Of a DNA stretch of 21,035 bases, positions 10,644-21,035 are shown piece after piece. Under the pieces are notes generated by a model. The model made no database searches and was not told the DNA's origin. It was given only the letters and a program-made list of their open reading frames with translations. How positions within the stretch are numbered: the stretch's first letter is position 1; every line of letters starts with the position of its first letter. The position numbers and the translations under genes are program-made. The stretch is from Pelargonium cotyledonis (taxonomy: Eukaryota > Streptophyta > Magnoliopsida > Geraniales > Geraniaceae): the NCBI GenBank assembly GCA_036897625.1, contig JAYMTA010001232.1, positions 1 to 21,035 on the forward strand. The letters run 5' to 3'.

Positions 10644-11710
10644 CCAGAAGTTTAGTCTCTCACTGCCTTGTTTTTGTGTCTTCTAATGGAGTATTGATTT
10701 ATTCGTGACTTCAGAAAGAAATGTTGCTATAAACTGCTTGTAACGGTTGGTTTTTCGCATCATTTTTGTCTCTGACTGGATTAAACTACATGATTAACAA
10801 ATAAAAAGGAAAGGTCTTTTTGAATTGTTTTGACATTTCATTTTGTACAAAGTGACGTGACAATCCATGAGACATATATTTTATTTCTCATACAAAAGGA
10901 GTAAAAATATGTCCAAAACTGGCCAAAATTACAAGTCAATGTGGAATGAAGTCGACGGCCAAACAAACAATAATGATGATGAAATTAGGGGGAAATACCC
11001 TAGAATGACACATTTTGGACCCGATAACTCGCATAGAAAACGAGGTATCAGCTGTATACATGTAACTTCCTGATTTCGCTCTATTGTAGTGGTAGTTTTT
11101 GATGTAGTTTTAGAATCAAGCACAACCTGGAAGCTTGGTGTGAACTTTTATATGCGGTTTCATGAATCATTTACGTGGATTCAATGTAATCGGTTTCATG
11201 TTTGAATAGTCTTAAAATATTTAAATAATCATATTGTACTCGTGTAATATTATTTTTCATTATAGCATGTTAACAATGACAAATTTGTGCGTGTTGAATC
11301 ATGTCGTGAACTCATTAGTTTTATTGAAACATGATAGGTCGCATCGTGCTAACACAATTTCATTTATTCAAACAAGTCTCTCCAATCGAGTTGTGCTATT
11401 CATTTGCAAACTTAACATGTTCGTGTTGACCTACTGTAAAATGATTTGTGAGTTCTTTTGTCCAATATCAAAACTGGTTCTGACCACTTTTGACTGTTCA
11501 ATATAAACGGACTAAATCGAGTTCAATCATCATAATCATTTTCATTCCAATTTTGTTTCAAGTGAAACAAAGATTCCAAAAATAGAAGAAAAAAGATGTA
11601 CAACAAAACAGAAGGATGTGATGTAAATTATATACATGTACAGTTTATCAAAATGCACCTTATTTCAACCTCACTCATTGCAATTATCAATGGGATCGGA
11701 TTATTGGCCG
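10644..11710. other. Intergenic region between convergent GET4 and AllA-like genes
   Basis: It holds the 3' ends of both convergent transcripts and AT-rich spacer. The stretch from about 11160 to 11510 has recurring variants of CGTGTTGA, TCATGTCGTGAACTCA and CATGTTCGTGTTGACC. These resemble decayed plant transposon-derived repeats, but I cannot assign a family. The open frames at 10867-11073 and 11234-11506 look non-coding. Confidence 0.5.
10800..10805 (+). terminator. Candidate poly(A) signal of GET4
   Basis: AATAAA lies about 157 bases after the GET4 stop codon in an AT-rich stretch, a plausible plant near-upstream element. The actual cleavage site cannot be seen. Confidence 0.4.
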
Positions 11711-14087
11711 CTACTCATCCACCACAAACACAACGCCATTTTTCTTAGCAAAGTTATGGGTCGTGTGATCCACCACCTGCAAAGAGAAGCAATAAAAATA
11801 ACACATTACAAAGCAACTCGTTGTTTTAACAAAAAATACATGAGCAGCTCAGTTCACGAGTATCATTACATTTTATCTCTTCCTGGGAGACAAAATCTTC
11901 AATTATTAATATATTTAATATTATTGCCGATAAATAAAAGTTCACAAGTCCCACTATTATAGAGAGAGTGGATACTCATTTTGGGACAGAGGGAGTATCA
12001 ATCTCCGCTAATTACTAAACTATAGCATTAGACCTAAAACTAGTTTTTTACTGTTATCATTTCCATTTCCTGTAACATCTGATCCAAGAAGTTACCAGTT
12101 TCGACTAAGGCTCTATAATGTTGAGCTCAGTTGAGCCAAATATACTATTTTCTGTTAGGGCTGAATGAGTTCTGAACATTCCATCCCTCCTGATCCCAGT
12201 TTTCTAAACCAACTCGAGTAAACGAGCCGGCTTCATCAAATCACTCCCTCATGATAGCATATACCAACTTAAATACTCATTTTGTAATAATTTCACCATA
12301 GATGGTTGCCTACGAATGCCATGCCACTTAACATAACATAAATGTACAAAACTGAAAGTGATAAGGTCGTAAATAACAATTATCCATTGATTGATCTCAG
12401 ATTCTTAGTATGATCTCTCTCATGCATTTAATAATGTTTACAGATAATATTACACTTAACATGTCTCTCTGTGATGGACAGTTAAAAAATCGATGTAACA
12501 AGATGAGAAATGCAATTTTAAAAAGGAAAATCGAATCTTGATGGGGAATGTGGTTCAACAAGAAAATCTTGGCCCCTCCAAGAGCACTATCATCTATTTC
12601 ATAATTCAACAAGTAGTAAAACCGTTTTCCCTTCCAGAAAACAATTTACATGAACTTATGATACCATATAACGTTGTTCATGACATCATCATCGTTTGAT
12701 TAGTAAAGTTTATTTTCTTAAATCAAGCAAGTCAAGAAACCAATCTAGAATATGAAATTAATATCATTAGCAGCTTTGCAGGTACATGAAAGGAATGACT
12801 ACGAAATTCAGATATAGCAATTGGAGCATAAAGGGGAAGAATCTTACATTCGTGTTGCTTAGTTCTAGATTGTAGAAGTCCATTTCATCGGCCTTGAATA
12901 AAGGTCCAGCATGCCATGTCCCTCGGTTAAGCTTCAAAAACTTTGGACCCTCAATTCTGAAAAACCGTATGTCACCAACTGCAGGAAGCGCATACAAATG
13001 ACCACAATGTGACTTCACAGCATCACCCTTCTCTTCACCTGAATCCAAAATGGATGGCTTAGCCACTCCAAGATACCACACATGTCCGCCAATGGAACCA
13101 AGGCATTGGGTCACACTCGCATGGTGTGTGATTACAGAAAATTTGAGTGGCCTGTTTGCAAGATGCATAATGTAAAACCTACACACATATGGATGAATGC
13201 AACATCATGAACTCTTCTAAAAACCGTAATACAACAATGGCATGGTATTAAAGCCCTCATATGCTCATTTTACTACCATTAAGTACACCTCCCTACACAG
13301 GTCAGGCATGAAATTTCGTAGGAATAGTATTTCTAATATGAACATGATTGTCAAGATTTAAGACCAGCTAGGCAGCTACATGTAGTTATTCTATCAAGAA
13401 TCTGCCATCCATGCCCGGCCTACCAAATATGCAAGGAAAAATCTGTGTCCTGACCACAATTGTAAGAATTTGGAACCCACAATGGATTGCAATTCTATCA
13501 AAAAAATTGTCACTCGTGTCCAACCTACCAAATTTGGAACATGATTGTAAGTATTTGAAACCAACCCCTAATAATTGTCTGTCACGAATACGCCATTCAT
13601 TACCGACCTACCAAATTTGTAAAATAAAATCATTATGACCTCACCATGAATGATAGTCCACATTTGGAACTAACAAAATGATAATTATTCTATGACAAAC
13701 TTTCATTTCTCTTACCTTTCATAGGTTTGAAATATCTGCTTAAATTCAATATAAATTAGGGCAAAATTCTAAGAAGAAAATGTATAACCTAATTGTTACT
13801 AAATACTACCTAACATCTTTTTTTTCCTCTCAAACTGATCAATGATCATAGATTTTCAATGAAAGTAGCTTCAGTACCAAAAGCGACACCGTACGAGATG
13901 TAGAAGACGAAGCATACCTGGGGACTCCACGTCTTAGGTCGAGCTGAGCATCGTGAGGACCAAACTCGTCGCCGTCAGGCGAGGCCTCGATGACCTGGCC
14001 GTATTCTTTGAACGACTCTGGTGTTGCCTCAATCGGCTTCAGCTTCACCTCCGCCGGCAGCGATTTTGGTTCGCCGGAGGTTTCCAT
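11711..14087 (-). CDS. AllA-like (ureidoglycolate lyase/hydrolase family) protein, 3 exons
   Basis: Exons: 14087-13918, 13178-12848 and 11776-11711, all GT-AG, joining to 567 nt (188 residues). The ATG giving METSGEPKSLPAEVKLKPIE is the first in frame; the longer open frame upstream has only a GTG. Family marks are the N-terminal FKEYGQVIEASPDGDEF (about 23-39), HDAQLDLRRGVPRFYIMHL, HHASVTQCLGSIGGHVWYLG (75-94), LNRGTWHAGPL (140-150) and DFYNLEL (157-163). These match the cupin-fold AllA family (Pfam Ureidogly_lyase). Bacterial AllA splits ureidoglycolate to glyoxylate and urea. Plants instead use an unrelated M20-type amidohydrolase (UAH) at that step, so the role of this protein is open despite the common label 'ureidoglycolate hydrolase'. 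No targeting peptide is obvious. It resembles Arabidopsis At2g35810-35830. Confidence 0.9.
11968..11997. mobile_element. Stowaway-like MITE terminus (truncated element)
   Basis: GTGGATACTCATTTTGGGAC followed by AGAGGGAGTA is the typical right terminal repeat of plant Stowaway-like (Tc1/mariner-derived) MITEs. It ends in TA, the expected target dinucleotide. No matching left end was found within the preceding 300 bases, so the element is truncated or its left end has decayed. It sits in intron 2 (11777-12847) of the AllA-like gene. Confidence 0.65.
13338..13690. repeat. Imperfect tandem repeats in intron 1 of the AllA-like gene
   Basis: CCTACCAAAT recurs at 13418, 13524 and 13607. It is preceded by variants of GCCATCCATGCCCGG and followed by variants of ATTGTAAGTATTTGGAACCC. 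Flanking decayed units start near 13338 and run to about 13690, for about four units of 83-106 bases. The period varies, so units have gained or lost sequence since duplication. Confidence 0.7.
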
Positions 14088-14808
14088 GTCTCGGCTGTTA
14101 GGATTGGAGAACGAGAAATTGACTCGTTGCGTTGCCACCTCTTTATCATCGTGTCGTGGCGGATAAGAGTAACGATAACGGCCACGAAGCCAAAACTCTT
14201 GGGGGAAACGACAGGTCGATTTCGCTCACATAAAACGACACAGATTTGTCACAATTCATTTTATCTTTATTTCATTTTTCACGAAATATGATACTTGTTA
14301 GTCCACCAACTATCTCATTTGTTACAGCTAACGGAATCCGTTTAAATTAAAATAATAAGAAATTATATTTTTACCTTTTATATTATTTGATGATTATGGT
14401 GCTTGAAAATTCAAGACTTTAATTGATTATTTTTGCTTCAAATTTTAAAAAAAAAAAATCATCAAATTTAATTGATCTTAACCATAAACCCGATACGAAC
14501 GACAATTGACTATGACCATTAATTTCTTGGCTAACAAACATTAATTTATAACTATAAATGATTTGCATGCTATAACAATGATTTTCTAAAAACCACAACA
14601 TCCTTTACACCATCATCAATGGCAGAGTTTATGAAGTTCACAACAGCAAAAGAAACTATCACAGATATTGCAATGTCATTACAAAACTGGCAGATATGTC
14701 GGCAGATGAAAGTTGAAGCACATGCTGCAACCAAAATTGTGGAGTGGAAAAAAACACAGCTCAAAACTTTCCCAGCAGCATGAAAACAAAAACTGTTTGA
14801 TGGACCAA
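14088..14808. other. Spacer between the tandem AllA-like and SAMTL-like genes
   Basis: This is the promoter side of the AllA-like gene (about 14088-14300) and the 3' flank of the carrier gene. The middle (14310-14600) is very AT-rich with an A-run near 14450. No open frame here looks real, and no TATA box or poly(A) signal could be placed with confidence. Confidence 0.5.
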
Positions 14809-17800
14809 CTATTTCTGGGGCACCTGATCGGCCACCAGCTCCGCATTTTTATCCATAGCTTTCCTTGCGAGCTCATACCCTGCAAAGTTCATGGCGCCGA
14901 GGGGAGCAATCCAGAAAAACCTGGGCACTGCTCCTTTGAATAGGCCGAGGGGACCCTGGTGACGTAGTATAGAGAAAACGATCATTTGCATTGATACAGC
15001 TTGACCCTGTGGAGCAGTCATCATTCTTGTCTTCATCACGTCGAAGGGAGTGGTTGCAACAGCAGCAAACCCTCCGGACAAAGCCCCAACAGCTATTGTT
15101 TCCCAGGGCTCCAGGTCCCGACGCAAAAGATGCTGAGCAAGCTTTAAGAAAGATTGCAAGCAAGAATGAACTAGTCAGTATATTGGTAATATTGCCCGCA
15201 ATTCACAACAATCAAATAAGTCGTGAAATATATGAATATCTTTGCGAACACTAGCATAACATTAAGGTTGTTCGCTTGCTGACATGAAATCACGAGTTTG
15301 AGTGGTAAAAGGTGAGAGACACGTGCACTAGGCTGCCTTTTTTAGGGATTAGTAGAACATATGGAGACATGTGACGATTTCATCATTTAACATAATATGC
15401 CAAGTCTTGAACTTAATCAATACTATATAAATATCTAACATAACCAATATGTGTTGTCAACCTGATTTATTTTGTGTCCGGAAGTATAATTAATGAGTGT
15501 CAATGATATGCTGGTTATGCATGTGTGTGTGCAAAAGTAAAATACCTTTTTAGATTCAGCATAAAGGCCCATGCCAGCAACATAAAATGGAACCTCCCGG
15601 GAAAGAGTTGCAACAGTTCCACGAAAGAATCCCTTCAGACCATCTTGTTGCCAAGTACCAAGGATAGCCTCGCCCACATTGTCAAAAATGCCAGCCTGTA
15701 ACCGCTGCTTTAACACTTCACAGGGGATTCGTACTGTTGTTCCCAAGACTGTGCTACAGAATGATGCCAGAGATTGCACCTGCATAGCACAACAATGCAA
15801 ATCAACCTAGAGAGAGAGAGAGAGAGATCCAATAGTAAGGAAGCAAAGAAAGCAAAGCAATCTACATGACGACTCGAGTACCTTTCTCTATTTCTTTATT
15901 GTGTTGGTTTCATGGAACTGAGGAAGCTAAAACACGAGTGTTACTAGTATAAATCTAGAATCTTCTAATCAGTGGGGGTAATGCAAGAAAATAAGAAGGG
16001 AACACCAATTTATTACTTACATAGATACTAAAATTTTAGATAAGACACAAGTCAGTAAGAAATGGTTGAGTTGAGTATAGCAAAGCTGATGATGAAGCTG
16101 GAAAGGAAGTTGAATAACTCATTGTTATGCGATAATAAAGTGTACTTTCAATTTCTAACATTAAACATATGTCACTGAGAAAATCAAATCTGTCGACATA
16201 AATTATAACCATTTGTGATACGCAAAAAGTTCCATGTCCATAACAGGTATATAGTTAAATATTGATATTTACCTGGATTTCTGGGAGTGTTGGGGCAACA
16301 TTTATTAACACGAGCTTGCTTGCTTCAAATATCCCAGTTCTCAGACCATGACTATGAATGTAAAAGGAAAGAATCAGTGACAAACTTAAGAATTCAACAG
16401 GTGAAGAAATATGAGAAAAACATGGGAAAGAGATAGCAAAAATAACCTTGTAAATTGTCCGAGAATTGCAGGGATTGAACCCCGATATAAGCCCTGCACT
16501 CCCATTTGTGGAATCTTTGAAATTATTTCTGGGAAGGACAATGTTGATGCTTGTACCCGAGTCTGATCAAATTTAAAGAGGGGGCAGTGTGAGTACTTGT
16601 GAGAACTTCAATATGTGAGACACCACAACTATTAATATAATAGTACATGACTAGAATGATTGCATTATGCAGCTTAAGACTTTACCTTTATAGTATCCAC
16701 AGGATGCAATAAAGAGGTAGAAAGTGCACAAGCAAGGCCTCCAGCTAAAGCAGATTTTAGAACGCTTCCTGCAGGTATCTCCACAGGTGGTGCAACAGGA
16801 ACAACAGTCGCAGCTTCAAACCAGATATTTCTGTACAATAATAACAAAAGTAACAATCAGCTATTAGTTGGTTATTTTAATAAAGCTATCCCACCAGGAA
16901 AGCCAAAAGGGGTAATATGCGAGAGTAATAGTTTCTACATTTCTCCTAATCTCCTAGCATTCTAATTTTTTCAAACTATCGAGAAAACAAAGAACTACTG
17001 TCCAGACCATAAAGTACACAAAAATGAATGACTAGGATAGAAAACAGGAGAACCATGTAACTTACTGAATCAAACAATGCTTATCTAATATCATATAGTC
17101 AAGCTATTAGATCAGAACACCTGCATACACTTTCCCTAGAACCAAAAGGTGCATCAGTAGTACTCCATCCCATAATGAGAGTCCACTTTCCAATTTTAGT
17201 AAAAATTAAGGATGGGTTAGGGTTGGAGTTAGACATTCCCCTTATGTTCTCATATGCTTATGTCTCAACAAACTCAAAAGCGTTCTAACCAACTTATATT
17301 AGAGATATTGTCGGTAATCATGCATAACTAACTAAGCAAAAAGGAAAGTTGACATTCATTTTGGGATAAATTTTTAGTTAAAGTTGACACTAATTTTGGG
17401 CCGGAGGGGATGAATTGTATCTACCTTGGGATGAATCTTACAAACAATTCTGATTGAGTGAGTGCAGTTAACTTACCGAGGATCATCTTGAAGTCGTTCA
17501 TAAGGTAGCAAAACCATGAAATTCCGAAAATGTCCATAAGAAATAGATTCTTCTGTATCCGCATTTAGAAAGCGCATCATGGCAACAGCATTGTCTTCAT
17601 TTGCTGGAAGTCCGGCATTTTTTAGCGAAGCTAATATTTCACTCTTTTTCAGCGTCCCAGACTTGCTTAGACAGAGAGAAGTATAAGCACGAAGAATAGT
17701 TGGCTCCTTCTGCTCCATCAATGACAGGAATTGTTTCCAACCAAATGATTTTGAAAATAAGTGACTTCTAGCACGACCCATAAACTCTCTAGCATATCTT

Positions 17801-20349
17801 CGTGGCAGTTTTCTCTTTCTCATTGCAGCTTCAAGATCTTCTATGGTTACTTGGCCATCACCATCTCTGTCCAGCTCCTCAAAAAACCTCCTTCCTGTAA
17901 GAATGTTAAGAAGCAAACTTGTAAGATAATTTAATCATACAAGATAAAAGGGAAACGATAAGATATCTATCGGCAGGGGTGCAAAATTATTTTCATAAAA
18001 TGAATGCTTTCTTTTATCACCTAAATTTTAAAGCTATCATTAAACTTCAATTTTTATTTGCAGTCTTACAGAATACTGTAGGTAGAGACTTAAAATTTCA
18101 ACTTGAATAACCACGAAAAGAATGTTAATTAATAGTAACAGATCAGTTACAATAACACAATGTTTTATAGATTGAACTTCAAAAAGTTTATTAAAAAAAT
18201 CAATTATTCAAGTGTCATATTACAATGGAACAGAACACTCGAATCAAGTGGGAGCGGGATTTCTGCAATTAAGGATCAATATTTGACACAATTCACAAAG
18301 CAAGGGAAAACTAAAGAAGAACAAACAACAGTTTTTCGCTAATCAAATTTCAAAAGCGTAACTAGTTTACATTCTTTTTAAAGGATTCAAAGCTTAATTT
18401 TCCTCTTATTACGCAATTGCATGCTTCTTGTGTATAAACTACAGCAAGAATACACTTACAATATTTATTTGTTATCAGTCTTGGTCAAAGTGAGTGAGCC
18501 AGTGATTTTAGAAGCTTATATAACACACAAACCAGATTTTACATAATGGAACCCAATCATATTTTGTTATGGAACCATATTCAGCCAATAGAAAGCACCA
18601 CCTAACATACAGAAAGACAGCACTTATTTATCGTCATACTAGAAGGCCCCTCGAAATTCAGACCTTATAGATATTCTATAATGTAAACATATATTATCAT
18701 AAACACATGACAACTACGGTAGCAACAATTACTGCTTGTTTCCTCGATATGCATCTCATAAAATATGTGGCCAATTGTCATCAAGATTTGTGTATACATA
18801 ACAAATAAATGAACTAATACGCCTCGTACTAGGAATGTTGAAGTCTAAAATGAAAATCTACTTTAGAGCAGCATTCTCAGCATAAAGATTTGGAAAAATA
18901 TTCCAAAAACAGAACCAAATACTATTATCCTTGTTCTTGACCTTCCTTCGACTGTGTTTCATGCTAATATCTAAATGGAACATAGGAGAAGAATGAAATT
19001 ACCCTCAATGCCTCCAAAATAAAATTTCAACCCGACGCTAAGTGACTCTCTTTTTCCATTGTGATGCTATTTTTCATGATGATAGCTCAACACATCCGAT
19101 TTATACAACACTCATATATATTCTGCTTGATAATATTGCTTAGCAACTCAACAGTATCAAGCATAGACAATATCACATATAACTTATTTGTATGAATGAA
19201 CATGTTTAACAGCAACCTAAGTTTAAAGCAACATTCCGCTGGTGACAAAGCCACTTGAGAGATCATACCTTCAGACTCTGTGTATCTAAAGAAATCCTGA
19301 ACAGAGAATAGTTTCTTCTTGTCTGGATAGTCCTTAGAAGATCGACCCAATTGTGGTACAAGCTCTATTAGTTCAGCCAATGTAACAGTGGATAGTGTTG
19401 ATCTCAATCGCTCTACATTTGATAGAAGCATCCCACCAGCAATTTTCTGTGGCGAAATACCTCCAGTTTCTTTGTCATTCCCACCAGCTTCGCCATCATC
19501 ACCCTCTTCATTAACAGAAGAGGTAACTCCAACAATACTGGATGGCACACCTCCAACTCTCGCGAAGCTCAAGTTACTCAAAAACCCATTTACCTCTGCT
19601 CTTCGACCTTCAAAAACGCTTGTCACTACACCCCAATGATCAAATTGGGTGGAAGGTGCGGGCTGAGGTGAAGATCCAGAGCTATTGTGAAAACTTTCCT
19701 GAACAACCTGATCAAACTTTTGAAGATTGTGATTCAATTGCTCAAATATAAAACCTATAAAGCATTCAAGTGAGACTTGCTTTTCATTTATAGTTTCTTT
19801 AAGAAAATGATTCTCCAATTCTCTTTGCTTCAATCCGGGTGAAACCTTGGACTTCGAACATAAACAAGCTTTCTCCTCACTACCTGTTCTCTGAACCCGC
19901 CTCTTCCCCCCCTTAAACGGACTTGGTAAAGCCTGCACAAGACCGTCTACCAACAAAGACCAAGACACAGCAAACTGCAAGCAATTGGTACAAGAGTCAT
20001 TACCCTTATCAGAATCCGAATCCTTCTCTTTCGACCCTTTTTTCTTGGACACTTCCACTCTTTGCCCATTCCCCAAATTCGAAGAAAACATACCTAAAAA
20101 AGCTTTCATTGGAACCTTAATAGACAACCCTCTCTCTCTCTCATCAGTAACAACACACTGGCCACCACAACCTTTCAACTGAGTGGACAATTCAACACTA
20201 TCACTTCTTCCCCTACCCTTGTGACCAGCCCAGCAAGCCTCGAAATCCTTCGCTGCTCTCCTAATACCCAATTCAAGTGGCGAAATTGCATCTTTCACTA
20301 CATGAATCGAATCGAAAAACGACTCAATTGGGTCATTTGCAGACACCAT
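14809..20349 (-). CDS. SAMTL: EF-hand mitochondrial-carrier-family protein, SAM transporter-like, 7 exons
   Basis: Exons: 20349-19269, 17894-17477, 16830-16686, 16562-16447, 16351-16273, 15779-15546 and 15141-14809. All are GT-AG, and the 2406 nt stay in frame for 801 residues. MVSANDPIESFFDSIHVVKD is the first in-frame ATG. Residues 1-360 form a low-complexity extension. An EF-hand loop DRDGDGQVTIED (369-380) is canonical except for Asp at position 12, and degenerate EF-like units follow. The carrier domain starts near 515 and has the three family signatures PVDTIK (543-548), PCEVLK (632-637) and PFDVMK (723-728), each beginning a matrix-side motif. These variants are like those of S-adenosylmethionine carriers, which exchange SAM across mitochondrial or plastid inner membranes. 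The whole architecture matches Arabidopsis At2g35800 (about 820 aa). The substrate is inferred. Calcium control through the EF-hand, as in aralar or APC carriers, is plausible but unproven. Confidence 0.93.
15780..16272 (-). other. Intron 5 of the SAMTL-like gene with an (AG)n microsatellite
   Basis: This is a plain AT-rich intron carrying an (AG)n run at about 15811-15827. Nothing else was recognised in it. Confidence 0.6.
17161..17412. mobile_element. Stowaway-like MITE in SAMTL intron 2
   Basis: The left end reads TACTCCATCCCATAATGAGA then GTCCACTTT. The right end, reversed, reads CATCCCCTCCGGCCCAAAAT then TAGTGTCAACTTT. Both are variants of the common plant Stowaway-like terminus TACTCCCTCCGTCCCA. 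The 252-base span suits a MITE and has no coding capacity. Near the right end, AAAGTTGACAYTMATTTTGG occurs twice about 40 bases apart, which suggests an internal duplication or a nested end. The exact borders are uncertain. Confidence 0.7.
17895..19268 (-). other. Intron 1 of the SAMTL-like gene
   Basis: This 1.37-kb AT-rich intron separates the N-terminal extension from the EF-hand exon. I see no coding frame, RNA gene or clear transposon. The forward frame at 18160-18342 is a chance open frame. Confidence 0.6.
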
Positions 20350-20557
20350 CACTCCAAAAAAAAAACAATCTTTACACCTACACACTTCTCTTCTCTGCAG
20401 ACCCACAGAACACTAAATACCAAACAAGGAATGCAACGAAACACGCACGCCAACCACAAAACCCCAAACAAGGAGAGCAAAAAACTGAGATCTTGTCTGA
20501 GAAAACCGTACTGTAAAAACGGTCGATTCTAGGAGCAAAAACCTGAAATGTGCCGAG

Positions 20558-20566
20558 AAACCCTAA
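20558..20566 (+). promoter_or_regulatory. Telo-box (AAACCCTAA) upstream of SAMTL
   Basis: AAACCCTAA lies about 210 bases upstream of the SAMTL-like ATG. It matches the plant telo-box, often near transcription starts of growth-related genes. No site II partner is evident nearby, so this is weaker than the RPS23 case. Confidence 0.4.
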
Positions 20567-20679
20567 AAGTACGGCATGAGAATCGGAAAATATTCATTTG
20601 TATACATTTTTTTTATTTCAATTTTCAATCGGAGAAGAAGATACGAAACCCCCCCAAAAAAAACCCATAGCTATACGTA

Positions 20680-20755
20680 TATGTGTGTGTGTGTGTGTGT
20701 GAGTGTAGTGTACGTGTAGGAAATGGAGATTTGGAAGAAGAAGAAGAAGAAGCAG
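20680..20755. repeat. (GT)n and (AAG)n microsatellites in the SAMTL 5' flank
   Basis: A (GT)n run lies at about 20682-20700, followed by an (AAG)n run at about 20734-20758. On the gene strand these become (AC)n and (CTT)n tracts. CTT tracts are common in plant 5' leaders, so the latter may fall in the promoter or 5' UTR. Confidence 0.75.
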
Positions 20756-20827
20756 AAGAGGTGGCGAGTGATAAAATTGTGGATAAAGCGAAAATCGAGG
20801 GTTTGTGTTAATAATATCTTTTTCAGA

Positions 20828-21035
20828 TTTTTTTTAGTAAATTTTTGCAGCTCGGTTTCGGACAAAATTTTGTTGTGGTATTGTGGTGGCTGGAGAAAGG
20901 AGAACAGAGGCCTTGTGTTTTATATATATATCTATATATATATTTTAATTTTTTAGTAAATTTTTGCAGCTCGGTTTCGGACAAAATTTTGTGGTGGTAT
21001 TGTGGTGGCTGGGGGAAGGGGAAAAAAAGCCCTTT
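20828..21035. repeat. Imperfect direct repeat at the right edge (offset 119 bases)
   Basis: The block TTTTTAGTAAATTTTTGCAG followed by CTCGGTTTCGGACAAAATTT and GTGGTATTGTGGTGGCTGG occurs twice. The first copy starts about 20831 and the second about 20950. The first about 60 bases are nearly identical. The copies then diverge towards the edge, where the second becomes purine- and homopolymer-rich (GGGGGAAGGGGAAAAAAAGC). A (TA)n tract lies between them at about 20920-20943. It is either a local tandem duplication or a contig-end artefact. Confidence 0.75.

Noticed and set aside
11636..11962. Forward open frame of 108 codons
   Set aside because: It overlaps the antisense of the last exon of the AllA-like gene and its intron, with no family resemblance.
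13338..13690. CRISPR-like array
   Set aside because: The repeats are imperfect, the periods vary (106 and 83) and the context is a plant intron.
14088..14138. N-terminal extension of the AllA-like protein (VATQRVNFSFSNPNSRD)
   Set aside because: The frame is open but begins only with GTG at 14138-14136. A nuclear plant gene should start at ATG, and the first in-frame ATG is at 14087-14085.
19388..20182. Forward open frames opposite SAMTL exon 1
   Set aside because: These are antisense shadows of a long, serine- and glycine-rich coding exon.
20350..20406. N-terminal extension of the SAMTL-like protein (GLQRREVCRCKDCFFFGV)
   Set aside because: It starts at a GTG with an in-frame stop just upstream and no ATG, so it is better read as 5' UTR.

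Overview
This is a plant nuclear window, most likely from a eudicot. The genes are split by AT-rich introns with GT-AG borders. The products belong to plant or plant-enriched families, and the spacers carry plant-type SINE, LINE and Stowaway-like MITE remnants. I cannot name the species. No prokaryotic, organellar or viral gene was seen.

Layout. (1) Positions 2-301 (+) are the last coding stretch of a gene that begins before the window. It matches the C-terminus of plant PWWP-domain proteins. The following 1.7 kb has no coding signal but holds a SINE-like remnant near 385-575. (2) Positions 2001-4182 (-) are a four-exon copy of cytosolic ribosomal protein S23 (uS12). Its introns and an RP-type promoter (telo-box, site II) remain, but it has a premature stop, coding indels and a shifted first exon junction. 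I call it a non-processed pseudogene. (3) Positions about 4320-5230 are a repeat-rich spacer with a palindrome and tandem repeats. (4) Positions 5511-10643 (+) are a complete 12-exon GET4 homologue (333 aa), the cytosolic factor that hands tail-anchored proteins to GET3. Its intron 10 contains a decayed LINE fragment. (5) Positions 11711-14087 (-) are a three-exon gene for a 188-aa protein of the bacterial AllA (ureidoglycolate lyase) cupin family. (6) Positions 14809-20349 (-) are a seven-exon gene for an 801-aa mitochondrial-carrier-family protein with an EF-hand. It matches Arabidopsis SAMTL (S-adenosylmethionine transporter-like, At2g35800). (7) The right edge has simple repeats and an imperfect direct repeat offset by 119 bp.

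Every exon junction of the three intact complete genes was joined by hand. Reading frame is kept throughout (1002, 567 and 2406 nt including stop), which strongly supports those models. The SAMTL-like and AllA-like genes lie in the same order and strand as I recall for At2g35800-At2g35810, so this part is probably conserved eudicot microsynteny. The genes do not form one pathway.

I found no convincing previously undescribed system. The items most worth a second look are the RPS23 pseudogene with a preserved promoter, the uncharacterised plant AllA-like protein, the EF-hand/carrier fusion, the repeat island at 4.3-5.2 kb and the duplicated right edge.
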